Part shown: positions 1-11,853 of the stretch, piece by piece | Layout of the letters: every line of letters begins with the position of its first letter | How positions within the stretch are numbered: position 1 is the first letter of the stretch | Source of the DNA: Rosa chinensis | Taxonomy: Eukaryota; Streptophyta; Magnoliopsida; Rosales; Rosaceae | Direction: 5' to 3' | DNA length: 64,000 nt | NCBI RefSeq assembly: GCF_002994745.2 | Contig: NC_037092.1 | Location: 71,151,823-71,215,822, forward strand | Translations under genes and position numbers: made by a program | Notes under the pieces: generated by a model | What the model was told of the DNA's origin: nothing | The model's database searches: none | The model's input: the letters and a program-made list of their open reading frames with translations, nothing else

Positions 1-306
1 TTTCCGGAAATGGAAACCTACCTCGGTAATTTTCTATTTTTATCAAAATTTTACCATGAACAGTAACTTCCTTATTTCGCTCATAACTTTCGCATACGAA
101 TTCCGATTTTTACGCACTACATATGCACGCGCTCGGTTTAACGTCCCCAACAACTTTCATGAAGGAAATTTTCTCAAATTTTGGCCCGAACAAAATGTCG
201 ACTTTTAGGGCCACTAAACGTACTGAAACGATAGTAAAAGTGAAAATAAAAGTCGTTTACCGTCCAAATGACTAGTAAACGGGTAATTGAGATACGGGAC
301 GTTACA
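1..306. repeat. possible end of an LTR (remnant)
   Basis: This non-coding stretch ends in GGGACGTTACA, which looks like the 3' end of a plant Ty3/Gypsy-type LTR. I see no protein-coding signal. The start lies outside the window, so neither a partner LTR nor a target duplication can be checked. The call rests on general appearance only. Confidence 0.3.
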
Positions 307-341
307 GGTTCTGCCGATTTTTCGTCAGGATTTCCTCTTGA

Positions 342-787
342 ATGGGTCCCGCAGGCTCGTATCAGGGTTTAGGGGTGAAATTTGGGTCGGGTTCTGTCAG
401 GCAGCGTATTAGTGGCTTTGTCAAATGGTCGCTACCGCCTAGTGGCAGGATGAAACTAAGTGTCGTCGGATTTCTCATCTGGCGGCAACATAGTAGGAAA
501 GCTGTGCTAAAACTGGCAATTATGCTACGTTGTAATCGTGTTACATATCGAGTTATCTTTCCGTTATGTCATTGCTATTTCAAAGCAAATGGAGCTGCCA
601 GTAGGGCGCTCTTTGCTAGTTGGTAAATACAAGTATTGTGTAGAGATTCCTGATATTATTTTGGGACATACTCTAGCTGCTTATTGTAATCAAGGGTTTT
701 GGCTTAATGTCCCCCCTTGTATTCGACAGTTTCATTAATCAAGGTTTGAGGGCAGCTGCACCAACCCTTCATTCAAAAAAAAAAAAT
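342..787 (+). mobile_element. 5'-truncated LINE 3' end with poly(A)
   Basis: The stretch holds a degenerate RNase H-like start (KW.PPSGRMKLSVVG in translation) and ends in a run of A at 776-787. A diverged copy lies on the other strand at about 48140-48540, again ending in poly(A). The shared tail and the A-run point to the 3' end of a non-LTR retrotransposon. The reading frame is broken by stops and shifts. It appears to have inserted into, and cut off the 5' part of, the MULE relic that follows directly. Confidence 0.55.
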
Positions 788-789
788 AT

Positions 790-3003
790 TTGCAGACTTG
801 TTCTGGTGTTCTGAGGCACCAGAAGCATACGCTTTTGAGTTCTACTATTGTGAAGACACTCATTAATGATGAATTTTGTGGAAATCCCTCTCTCAAGCCA
901 CATGATATTATGGATAGGTTAAAGAATAACTATGGTCTTGATATTACATATCGTGTTGCATGGAAAGGTAAAGAAAAAGCAATGAAAGAGTTGCACGATT
1001 CAGATGGGGACTCTTATTCAATATTAACTTGGTATCATGATGCCGTGATGGAGAGTAATCCTGGGTCTTGCTTTATTTTGGAGTGTGATGAATCCACTGA
1101 TCATTTTCAGAGGCTATTTTCCTTTATTTTGGGGGAGTTATTGAGGGTTTCAAGTCTTACATACCTCTATTGTTCGTGGATGGTGCACATTTGGAGAGCA
1201 AGTATAAGGGTCAGCTTCTTTCTGCTACAGGAAAGGATGGTAATCAAGGTATGATTATGATTTTCTTTTTATTTTTGTAATTCATATTGTGGAAAGGACG
1301 GTAAACTAATGATATTGAGGAACAGTACTTTCGTCTTTGATGCTTTACTTTTCCTTTCCAATAGTTGTATAATTGATGGTATTATGGAAAGTACTTGTGT
1401 TGCTTCTTGTGCAGCGTCACGCTGTAACTTATAAAAAAATAGAGCTTTTATCATGCCTATCTAAGCTTTAGTATTGAGGTTCAGTAGTTTTGTCTTCTTT
1501 TCCCTCTTTCTTTGTCCTTCATAATGTTTAGGGTTTAGGGTTTATTTAGGGTTTGGGGTTTAGGGTTTATGGGTTTACGATTTATGGTTTACGGTTTACG
1601 GTCAAAACAATGTCATGCCTATCAAAGCTTTGTTATTGAGGTTCAGTAGTATTGTCTTCTGTTCCCTCTTTCTTTGTCCTTCATAATGTTTTGGATTTAG
1701 GGGTTTAGGGTTTAGGGTTTCCGTCAAAACAATGTCATGCATCTAAACTTTGTTATTGAGGTTAAGTAGTATTGTCTTTTGTTCCCTCTTTCTTTGTCCT
1801 TCATAATTTTTAGGGTTTAGGGTTTCCGTCAAAACAATGTCATGCATCTAAGCTTTGTTATTGAGGTTCAGTAGTTTTATCTTCTGTTTCTGCTTTATTT
1901 GTCCTCCATAATTTTGTTTTTGATGCAGTATATTCTTTTTGTTTTCCCTTAAGTTTTTTCCCTTTTTCCATTGCCGTTGTTGATGCCAAAACTGATGCCA
2001 ATTGGATTTGGTATTTTTGGATCTTGAAGACAATTCTAGACCCGCAAGGCAGAATCATTACTTTTGTTTCTGATTGACAACAAGGGTTGATGAATTCCTT
2101 GGCTAGAGTTTTTCCGGAGTCTCCTCATTCCTTTTGCCTGTATCACTTAAAGAATAAACTCCAAAACTTGTTTAAGGGTAATAACAACAGTGCACTTTGC
2201 ATCACTATTGTCGATAAGTTTTATAAGGTTGCGTACTCATCTACTGAGTGTTAGTATCACCATAACCTGAGGGAGCTTCTTGATGAGGGCAAGGATCTTG
2301 TTGCTCAATTCCTTAGAGGTCTACCTGTTGAAAAATGGTGTAATGCCTTCTTTCGAGGTAATAGATTCACTGAGATGGTCAATAGTACAGCGGAATCTTT
2401 TAATAGTTTGACTCTCAAGGCTCGGGAACTCCCAATTTTTCCTATGTCGAAGAAGATCCGCGTGATGATGATGGCAAAGATGGTTGAGAGGAAGCTATTG
2501 GTAAGCAAGTGGAGTCTTCCTCTTTGTCCGATAATGCAAGCTAAACTTGTTAAAAATATGGAAATAGGGAGAGATCGGACAGTTAGTAGGTTGGATGAGT
2601 TTGTTTATGAGGTTCACTCCGAACGCTCAAGATCTATTGACATAATGGTCCAGACTTGTGCATGTCGTCAGTGGCAGATTAAATCATTTCCTTGCTCTCA
2701 CGCTCTTGCTACCATCCAGCGAGCAGGATATGTGGTTTACCCGTTTATCAAACGATATTACTTTAAAGAGGAGTATTTCAAGAGCTATTCCTTTGGTATT
2801 AAGCTCATTCCCAATATTAAGCAAAGCTATGTCCAATGCTCTAATAGCACATCTGTCTAACCTTCATTGACCAGAAGACCTCCAGGAAGGCCCAATACTA
2901 AACGTATCAAGTCTGTTGGCGAGGTGTCTTCAAAGGAGAGGACGTGTGGTCGTTGTGGCCAATTGGGGCGGCATAATAAGAAGACATCCAATGTTCCAAT
3001 ATG
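790..3003 (+). pseudogene. MuDR/MULE transposase relic
   Basis: This is the remains of a Mutator-like transposase. In order I see: the N-terminal MuDR region (about 790-1110); the start of the catalytic domain (SYIPLLFVDGAHL and KGQLLSATGKDGNQ in translation, 1150-1247); an intron-like gap opening with GTATGA at 1248; the rest of the MULE domain (DANWIWYF, CLYHLKNKL, about 1980-2480); a SWIM zinc finger (CxC...CSH, about 2655-2710); and a zinc-knuckle-like tail (CGRCGQLGRHNKK) up to a stop near 3003. It is non-functional, with a frameshift near 1115-1135, an in-frame stop after VSD near 2075, another near 2250, and a 5' end replaced by a LINE tail. I did not find terminal inverted repeats. 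The host-domesticated MULE relatives (FAR1, MUSTANG) are unlikely given these lesions. Confidence 0.85.
1452..1916. repeat. four-copy minisatellite with telomere-like TTTAGGG tracts
   Basis: Four diverged copies of a roughly 105-160 bp unit start near 1452, 1614, 1737 and 1841. Each opens with CATGC..CTAAGCTTT and runs through a TTGAGGTTCAGTAG core and a TTTGTCCTTCATAAT stretch. The first three end in variable numbers of TTTAGGG-like and TTTACGG-like heptamers (about 1530-1600, 1693-1720, 1810-1825). The array lies inside the intron-like gap of the MULE relic. Confidence 0.8.
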
Positions 3004-3639
3004 ATTTTGTCGAAAATAGGTGCAATTGTTGCTGATTTTTGATTCATTGAACTTCTATTGTGAAGTAACTTTAGTTTTCTTTCATTTACTGCTGAGATAC
3101 AATAGGATTATGACTATTGACTGTATACTGATGTTCAGTAAGATTTATGTTAAGGAATTTTTTTTGCCAGTTATAATCCATTTTATACTTTCTTATTATT
3201 ATTCTTGAGTTGTAGTATTGATTTCGTTCAAAGAAAGACTTGAAGACCATATGTAGGATTACATGCTGAGGTACAATAGATTTAATGTACTGAGCTTCAG
3301 TATCATTCTGAAGGATAGTAGATTTATTACTGAGCTTCAATATCATTCTAACATGCATGACTTGTAGTTCTTTCCATTATATATGGATCCTTAGACCATT
3401 TTTTTTCTTTCCTTTAGGCTCCCATTTAATGTTTATATAGTAATATAAATCAATCCCTTCAAAAACAAAATAATAAATCAATAAAAGTAAATTAGTAAAG
3501 TTGAATTCTATTAACATTAACCAGTAAAGAAGACTTCAAAAAGCCCGCATCTGTCAATTTACTTTCGTCAAAATCCATTCAACTCATAAACAAAAATCCA
3601 CATCCACAAAAATCCTAATCCTAATCCTCATCTGTCATT

Positions 3640-4376
3640 TTACTGAGTGTAACCTAATTTTGAATACCAGCCCTCGTCATGGTTAAGAAGCCTCTCCACC
3701 ATGGTTCTTCTCATGTTCTTCAAGCTTTCTTTGATTTCTCTTTCTAATCCTAAAACCTTGTCAACCAAAACGCCTCTATCTGCTTTGCTTATCTGCAGCC
3801 TGTTCTTTGCTATATTCTCTATATAGCTAGTGTAGGATATAAGGTCTGCATTCCAAACTACAAAATGAAAAAAGAAATGTAAGACACTCAATGTACTTAA
3901 CAGTATTAACACTCAGTAACGTTGTTGTTTCACTTACAAATTATCAGGTTGCTATGCACAATACATGTCTTCAACCAGCTTTAAGTTATCCACATCAGTT
4001 TTGTTTATCCAAAAGATTGTTTTCTCTGCATTTTCATCAATCTGTATTTCCTCATATATTGTTGTCTTCTTTTCCACTCTGACAAATTTTAGCCTCCTCT
4101 CCTTGTTCTGCTTGTGGAACTTTTTCACATCAAGAATCCACGTTGTCACTACTTCTACCTGTATATAAAGGTGCAATTAACCCATAGGAGTGAACAAATC
4201 TCAAACAACCCATCAAGCTACTGAGGGTCAATACACATAACAAATATCAAACAACCCATCAAACTTACCACTACTTTGGCATTCTCGTAGCCTTTGCTTT
4301 TTTCAGGATTTGTTCTTTTGCGCATTGGATTGTAATGAATCCATTTTTTTGCCTTCTTGTTGATGAATATTATATT
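3640..4376 (-). CDS. unrecognised spliced coding fragment (low support)
   Basis: I do not recognise this protein. On the minus strand, an upstream segment (about 4376-4269) ends at a good donor (GTAAGT). It joins in frame, through an acceptor ending at 4159, to a lysine/glutamate-rich segment (4158-3952) that ends with TAG. A further open segment (3892-3640) looks like an exon: it follows a plausible acceptor and encodes a charged, coiled-coil-like tail ending EGWYSKLGYTQ. I could not join the last two segments in a consistent phase. Nearby sequence is all transposon-derived, so a transposon-associated or captured gene is likely. A chance assembly of ORFs is also possible. Confidence 0.25.
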
Positions 4377-4614
4377 GATTTATGCGCTAATCAATTGACC
4401 TCTAGGAAAATACCCTTTGTGGGTTATATGATGATAATTGTGAATGGTGTGATGATGAATGAAAAATATAATTACCTCTTATTTCTCTTCTATGTTCACT
4501 GCATCTGACATTGACAATGAAGCCATGAATACTACCTTGGAAGCAATTCATCTTTGCGTTTCGCATGAAATAAATGAACAATAGTGCGCATAGTATACTC
4601 AGGAAGAGGTGAAG

Positions 4615-4765
4615 TGTGCTCTTTTTCATATATATCCAACCAAATCACCGGGGCCGGATGGAATGCCTCCCATATTTTTTCAGCATTACTGGGACACCAT
4701 TGTGGAGACATAATTGAGGCGGTGAAGAGTTTTTTACATACAGGTCAGTTATTGGTGCACTTCTG
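4615..4765 (+). mobile_element. LINE reverse-transcriptase fragment
   Basis: Two overlapping frames give [19 protein letters not shown] and then [16 protein letters not shown]. This is the KSPGPDGMP...YW...V..FL.TG region of plant L1-type reverse transcriptases. A stop or frameshift divides it near 4710. It is fused without a gap to the Copia relic downstream. Confidence 0.65.
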
Positions 4766-4775
4766 AAGGCTTATT

Positions 4776-6127
4776 ATGCTTGAAGCATATACATGCACGA
4801 ACATGGAGGTTACCAATCTAGATGAGTTAAAGGAAACTGCTAAATATTTGAAATCCGAATTTGACATGAAAGATCATGGGAAAACAAGGTTTTGTCTCGG
4901 TTTAGAACTCGAGCACCTTAGTGATGGAATTTTGATCCATCAGTCTGCATATACTCAGAAAATTCTAAGGCTCTTTAATGAAGATAAAGCAAAGCATGTG
5001 AGTACTCCCATGATTAGTCGTAGTCTTGAGCCCGGAAAAAATCCGTTTCGTCCAAAGGATGAGGACGAAGAATCATTAGAGGTCGAAGTGCCCTATTTAA
5101 GTGCAATAAGCGCATTATTGTACTTAGCTCAATGCATAAGACCATACATCTCCTTCGTAGTGAACTTGTTAGCTCGATATAGCTCTGCACCAACACGCCG
5201 CCATTGGATTGGTGTAAAGATAATCTTTCGATACCTAAGAGGTACGATTGATATGGGCCTATTCTATCCCTACAAAGAGAAAATGAATGACGGAAGGATG
5301 AGATCGGACCAAATTGGCTCAAGAGCCATCGTCCAAAATGCCATGGCCGGCAACATTGCCGCCGCCACCACCACCAAGGGTGGCCAGCCTCACCCTCCTC
5401 CACTCCATCAAAACGACAATGATATTTTGATGGGTTTTGCTGTGTAGGGTACCTCTCTGACTCTCACAAAGGTCGCTTCCAAACAGGTTATGTCTTTATC
5501 ATGGGAAGCACTGCGATATCTTGGAGGTCTACAAAACAGACCCTTGTTGCTACTTCCTCAAATCATGCAGAGATTATTGCTCTACATGAAGCTGTGCGTG
5601 AATGTATATGGCTAAGGTATGTAATTAGACATATTCAAGGAAGTTGTGTTTTGAAGTCTACCACGGATGAACCTACATGCATTTATGAGGATAATGCAGC
5701 TTGTATTGAGCAAATGAAATTAGGTTTCATCAAGAGCGACAACACCAATCATATATCGCCTAAGTTCTTTTATAATCAGCAACAACAATCACTTCTAAAG
5801 ATTGAAGTGAATCAAATCCGATCAGAGGATAATATAGCGGACTTATTCACTAAGTCGTTACCTAAATCCACCTTTGAGAAACATATGAAGAGCACGGGAT
5901 TGAGAAAGTTATCCGAATTCCCATGATTGTAGCAATCAAGGGGAGATATCGACATCAGGGGGAGTTATGATGTCTACATGTTTAATCTCGAAGAAGTGAA
6001 TGACGTGTTGTACTCTTTTCTCCTCCTCAAGCTTGTTTTTATCCAACAACATTTTTCACTCGAGCAAGGTTATTAACGAGGCAACGGACGAAGCGTCACC
6101 ACCAAGTTTGAGCAGCACAAGGGGGAG
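4776..6127 (+). pseudogene. Ty1/Copia polyprotein relic (RT end and RNase H)
   Basis: This is the C-terminal part of a Copia polyprotein. The first ORF (4776-5447) carries the end of reverse transcriptase: FDMKDHGKTRFCLGLELEH, the QSAYTQKIL stretch, and the PYLSAISALLYLAQCIRPYISF region. A second ORF (5501-5926) carries RNase H with SRQTGYVF-like and WRSTKQTLVATSS sequence, IYEDNAACIEQ and ADLFTKSLP. Between them (about 5325-5430) the frame is disrupted by a GC-rich, proline/alanine-coding segment that does not belong to Copia and may be a small insertion. The YVDD catalytic region, integrase and gag are missing and their place is taken by a LINE fragment. Purine-rich tracts near 5938-5965 and AAGGGGGAG at 6119-6127 precede the LTR. 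Confidence 0.88.
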
Positions 6128-6390
6128 TGTTGAAGGAAAATCAATTTTGTGTGCCTATTCAAACTAGGATTAGTTTCATGGTTGTAATAGGAGAGAATGT
6201 TCTAGAATTCCTAGTCCTACTCGGATTAGTTTTCTTTGTAACATTAGAACATGCACTTTGTAATCCCTATATATAGGGCTCCTATTCTCAATAATGAAAT
6301 ACAATTCTCTTATCAATCTCTCTCAAAATATCTCATACTTAAACAGTTTTCTGTTTTTAGATTGAGTACAATCTTGTTTTACGTTGTACA
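6128..6390 (+). repeat. 3' LTR of the Copia relic
   Basis: It starts with TGTTGAAGG directly after the polypurine tract AAGGGGGAG, as a 3' LTR should. A TATA-like TATATATAGGG is present near 6268-6280. The end is placed at TTGTACA (6390), the first convincing CA after a transcript-end-like region. The exact end is uncertain because no second LTR is present. Confidence 0.55.
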
Positions 6391-7179
6391 CTCACTACAT
6401 AGGTTACCACACTGGCACTCCTATGACAAATCAATCACATCACCAACTACACAAACAAAGAGATCATATTAGACCCATAATATCTCATAAAAACTCAATA
6501 ACATAATTGAACAATTGAAAACTATACAATTAATGTTATCACTCAACAACATTCACCAATAAAAGATAAACACATTGCTCAAATATACATAAGTAGCAAG
6601 ACAATTATTCTTTCTGCAATAAATTATTTTCCACAAGAATTCAAGTCATCAATCATAATATGATCATAATCACCAATATTCTATTTTCACCACAAACAAC
6701 AACAATTCCACAAAGATACATATATTTTCACGTAAATACACAGATACGCACACAGTCATCCTCTTAAAAATATCACTAATACTAACTATAATTCACAACT
6801 ATGTGTAATAAAAAAAAATGAATTCAATTCAAAAATGAGTTTTCATGGTATTACACATAATTAACTGATTAAGAATCTTTAAAATAAATAAATAAATAAA
6901 AATAAAAACTTGAGACGGTAAAAGTAAAACAGTGGTGGAGGATGTAAAGAGAAATAATATCGGCTCTTGATAAAATATCCTCCACCACTGACTCGTTACT
7001 TTTCCAGTGAAGGCCCATGGCCCAACACAAAGTTACCGTTTTCAATTTCCCATACATGGTCGACGCCACTGTTTACTTCGTCTTGCTTGTATCGACCGCT
7101 AATCTCACCTTCCTTCACTGCATTTACATTTTTTTTTTTTTTTTTGGCTGCTTCAAATAAAGAGCTCAAATCAGAGCTC
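6391..7179. other. AT-rich intergenic region before the zinc-finger gene
   Basis: I see no coding signal. The first 500 bases are AT-rich and repeat-like. The part after about 6980 is less AT-rich and probably holds the promoter of the zinc-finger gene. A pyrimidine run (T-rich) lies at about 7130-7145. Confidence 0.5.
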
Positions 7180-7589
7180 CACTGGATTAAAGAGCTTCAT
7201 TGCATGCAAGCCACTTTGCCACCTTCAATTTCAGATATCTCCAAATTCAGAATCTGCCGAGTAACAATTTCCTTTGCTCCCCATCGTTCAGATTTCGGAA
7301 TTCCGGCGAAGGTTTTGAGTTGGGGATTTCGGAGTTTCAGCTCCGGAATGCGAAACGTGACTTCGCAGTTCAGAAAATCAAATGGGTATTAGCAATTCTG
7401 GAAGTGTATACATGTAAACGACGCGATTGTAGTAAGTAAATTCAGCTTCAAGTTCACTGCTTTGTAGATTACCCCAATTAGAATTTTAGACAAACTCTGT
7501 TGAAGTTCACTGCTTTGTTGATTTTTGGATATGTTGAATTTTGATCATGGGTTCTTTTTTTCTTTTGATTTGTGTATTGCAGATTTGAG

Positions 7590-10418
7590 ATGTCTCGGCC
7601 CTTAGTTGAGATGTCTCGGTGCTCTGAAGAAATGGACGTTGCGATTGGTGAGTCACTGAGTCTCATGATTTCTGGTTTAATCGAAGCGGAAAACTCTTGC
7701 CTTTTGCCTTTTTGAAAGTCAAATTTCATGTATTGTGTTAACTTGGTAGCGTTGGTTGTGCTGCTTATTTTATGTAATGTAGGTGCTTTAAATTTTGGTG
7801 TGTTTTTTCTGTTTCTTTGCTGTTGTAGCTTACTGTATTTTTTTTCTTTTTTTCATTTTATGTTGTTAAATAGCAAAGTTGCAACAAAATTTTCAGGAGC
7901 TGCGGAACAACCTTGAGAAGGCATTTTTAGAGCAGGGTCGAGCGTTATTGAGATTTGAAGCTCAATGGAAAGATCTTAAGACGGGACACACGAGAGAGCT
8001 TGAGCAGCGTGGTCTGCAACTGCAACAAAGGGTATTCTTCTTGTTCCTAACTTATGATGAATTGTACTTTGTCTTTGTTTGGATCAATTAGTTAATCTCT
8101 GCTGTGATTTGCACCTAAATTCTGCATGCTAAGTCCTTATATGAGTGTACCCAAATTCAGCAACTATGAGCAACCAGTGCATTCAACTGTCAGACTTGGC
8201 GTAATCGTTGAGACAACTGACCTGATAAAGAAAATCCAATCTTTAATGCAGTGGTGGCTCACAGTTACTCAATTTAGGTTCCTCATATTATCGTTCCTCT
8301 ATGGTAGAACATTTTTTGAATGTGATATGGAAGTTGGTGGCATTAGGATCAGAACGTTGTCATGAAACCTCTTTGTACATATGTGCTGGCTCAATATTTT
8401 GGAACCTACTGGTGAGTTGTTTCTGAAGTTTTACATAGAAACCTAGAGATGACCAGACGTCTCAGTTCAAGATTCTTTTTAAAATGTTCTATAGAAAAGA
8501 CTTGAATATCTACACTTGTGGCTTATTTGGTTCTGGTTAAAGGATTATAATGTTGTCCTTTGTGAAAAATACCAATATCTACACTTGAGCGTTCTAAAGA
8601 AAAGACATTATTGAATGTCTAGAGGTGCTTCACCATAATTGACCCGTATGGGATACAAGGATGTTTAATAGGTTGTATTCATGCCACTTTTCCATGTGTG
8701 TGGACTGTTATGGAGCACAATATAGTTGGGTGTGTTGGTAGCACACATGGAATTCTGGCGTGGTGTTATGATCTAACGAGATTTTGGCCATTTGGCTTAT
8801 GTTGAAGTTATGAACAATGATTGCATGTTGGCAAGACCAAATTTCCGGTTTGAACCGACGTTACAAACGGAAAAATCTCCCAGAACCATGGTAGAGAATG
8901 CACAACTATGCAATCCTTTAGCTCTCTCAAAATCATCAAGTGGATTTTGCCACATTACCTACAGCATATACATGTTTGAAGGATAGAAAAGTGTGCCTGA
9001 GTTTGTGATTTGGTTCTTAGAATTTGATTAAAATTCAGCTTAATTTTCTTTGCATATTCAAGAAAATAAATAATTCCATTTTGTCATCAAGAAGAGGATT
9101 TACCAACACCACCACCCCGGGCGCCCCCGTGGCTTCCCCTCTCCTAATGGGTAGATCAGCCTCCATTCTCTCTAGTTAGAGTTCTAGTCTCAGGTTGCCA
9201 TTTCCACATGTACATGTTCAGGTCTTTCCCAAAACCTGTTGCAACCTAAGATTCAAGATTAGAATGGGGTTCATTTGCCATTCAACAAATTTAGAACAAG
9301 CAACTGGTTGAGATTTGGCCATGTCCACCTGTTGAGATTCAAGATTTTGCGGAGAATAGTCTATTCTCAGAGTTATTTTGCTTCTTGTGTCTTTGCTTTT
9401 CAGTTTCAATTTTAACCTTTCAGCTGATGCTTTTGTGGTCCTAAAGTTGAACATGTGTGGATGGCTCTGTATGTTGGTTTTCTCTGCTCACATCCTTTGA
9501 TCACTTATTATTAAAGAGATTAGAAGAGAAAACTATTGCAGATTTCATTGTTCAAGTGAAAGACAACAGCGTGTATTTGTCTTTAGGATAACTGTAGTTA
9601 CAGAGTCGTACTGGCAAAGGTCTAATATTGCAGACCTGTGTATTAGTTGTCCAATTTAACATTACGCGAAATGTGAGAATCTCATTAGACCATAACACCA
9701 CGTAAACTTGCCGCATAGTGTTACTGTCACCCAATAATCTCTCGACGGTTGTGAAGACACTTGTGTATCCATATCATTTACATAACAGATATCTAGTGTG
9801 TTGTCTACATTCCTGAATATCCAAGTGTTATTAGTAGTCAAATAGAATGATTGACGTCATCTAGAATGAAGTGCCATGTGATCTATTTATTAATTTCATT
9901 GCTAACCACCATTTCTCTTTCAGGGAATCTTAGTACCTTTAACTGGGACACAGCACTTCCCTCCTGCAAATCAGAATCCCACCTTGTGGAGTAACAGTAC
10001 TACTCCTCGATGGAGTGACACCAATACCCCTCTTCCTCCTAGAGATAGCACAACAAAACTTTTTTGTGACATATGCAAAATTTTTTGCGACACTAAGATG
10101 GTACTTGATAAGCATAAAATGGGAAAGAAGCACCAGATGAACCTGGGGAAATTGAAAGGCAAAACTGTTACTGGACAAACGAGTAAGAAGAAGGCAGTTT
10201 ATCCAACTGAAGACGATTTGCAGACTAAGAAACGGAGGGTTATTGAAGGTGGTGCAGCACCCCATACTTTAAGGACTTGTACTATATGTAACGTGGTCAG
10301 TATTAGTGCGACAGATTTCTATAAACATCTTGCTGGACAGCGACATAGAGATGCTGCTGCATTGATAAGTAATGGAGCTGGGACGAGTAGCTACAGCCAG
10401 CTGAGAATAAGAAATTAG
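7590..10418 (+). CDS. U1-type C2H2 zinc-finger protein, 236 aa
   Basis: There are three coding exons: 7590-7647, 7874-8031 and 9924-10418. All junctions are GT-AG and in phase, and give 236 aa. A non-coding first exon probably ends at a GTAAGT near 7433, with its acceptor just before 7583. The N-terminal 72 residues form a glutamine-rich amphipathic coiled coil (LQQNFQELRNNLEKAF). Two U1-type/zf-met fingers follow, at C120-C123-H136-H142 and C191-C194-H207-H213, with the long CxxC-x12-H-x5-H spacing typical of dsRNA- or RNA-binding fingers. A basic linker (KKKAVY, KKRR) between them could act as a nuclear signal. This family usually binds structured RNA or splicing factors in the nucleus. The exact function cannot be read from sequence. 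The intron before exon 3 is long (1.9 kb). Confidence 0.85.
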
Positions 10419-10589
10419 GGTGGGAATAATTTGTAATTGCAGTAGTTGTACACAGGTGAACCAGCTTTGCTCATTCAAACAATTGACATCTTTCCATATA
10501 GTGAGGCTGTGTGTTTCTAATTTTATTTATTTTAGGGATGTATGTTTCTGTATTCTGTTTATATATCATGTGAGAACTCTGGGGATCTT

Positions 10590-10595
10590 AATAAA
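10590..10595 (+). terminator. polyadenylation signal of the zinc-finger gene
   Basis: AATAAA lies about 170 bases after the stop codon, downstream of a T-rich 3' UTR. This is a canonical position for a plant 3' end. Confidence 0.5.
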
Positions 10596-10619
10596 CAGTT
10601 TCTGACTTGCTGTTCCTTT

Positions 10620-11853
10620 TGACTTTTGATTGGAAAACAAAAAAAGGCCAAAGGTGTTCCTTGATGATAATGAAACTTGGAGGTGGATCCAAAGTCTATG
10701 ATTTTACTTTTTAGGGTTGTAGGAATCCAAAGATGTTTGCATAAGAGGTATCCAAAGCATACTACTGCTGAAGAACCTTTTTTTCTTCTTTTAGTGCAGC
10801 AATTCTGAAGAACTTAACCAACCACCAGCATTCTCAACAGAGCAACAAACCCAACCCCACCCATGTGCAGGTTTGGTCAATGCATATTTCCATTCATTAC
10901 ACTCCAATGAGTACCCATTTGGTAGCTAAAGTGTGAAATCTATTAAGATATATTAAAGTATGATAAAAAGCTCAAGTAAGATAGATTATTGAAAATTTTG
11001 AGAAAAATACGAATGTCAAATACACATGTTCCTTCAAAGTTTGTCGTATTTCTTCGGTTTCAAATGTCAAATTCTAAGTTGTACAAAAATTGGAAGTAGT
11101 CCCCTTTCAAAAAGAAAAAAAAATGGAAGTAGTTGAAATTGGAAAGGAACTGGAAACTGCTCTCTTCAGCAAACTCTCTCCCAGCTTTCTCCAAACTCTT
11201 TGGAAATGAATCGGAAATTTCCTAATTCAGTAAATAATATTCAAAATTTTGTTTCATTACCTTCATCAAAATAGAACTATGTACACGTTGTATGTAATTG
11301 CCACACTGTTGAGAAGGTTAGCTTGTATGGAAATTCTTCATGTACATGATATAAAAAGCATATACGACGCCGATAAAATAACAATGTATAATATAAACAG
11401 TGTATAATAGAAAGTCTCGAATCGAACACAAACCAAGTTTTTCATTGCTCTTGCAAGTACTCAAAATTAAGTATAATGCCAATTGAAACAAGCCAAATAC
11501 TTGAAGAACAAAATAAGTTACTACTACAAATGGCAAACGTATATAAGACATATACTACAGCTTTTGGTTGTACTAGTATTATACGGCTGCGGGCTACAAT
11601 CTTTTGCAACCGCCTCAACCACCCCCTACAATTTTGGGCTTTAGTGTAATTTCCCTTCTTAACCCTTACTACACCACACTCTCATAAGTCCACACCAAAA
11701 CCCACAAATCAAAAGGTCAAACTTGTCCCTGAAACACTTTCACATTCTCCAACGCCCAGTCAAAAGCACCATCCAACAAAATGGCGCCAAGAAAGGGTAA
11801 AAATGGAAAACAACACATTTAAGGCGGGAAAACCATTAAAAATGTCGCCGGAA
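10620..11853. other. intergenic region between two convergent genes
   Basis: I see no coding signal or repeat structure. The part near 11750-11853 is probably the 3' UTR of the minus-strand expansin gene. Confidence 0.5.
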
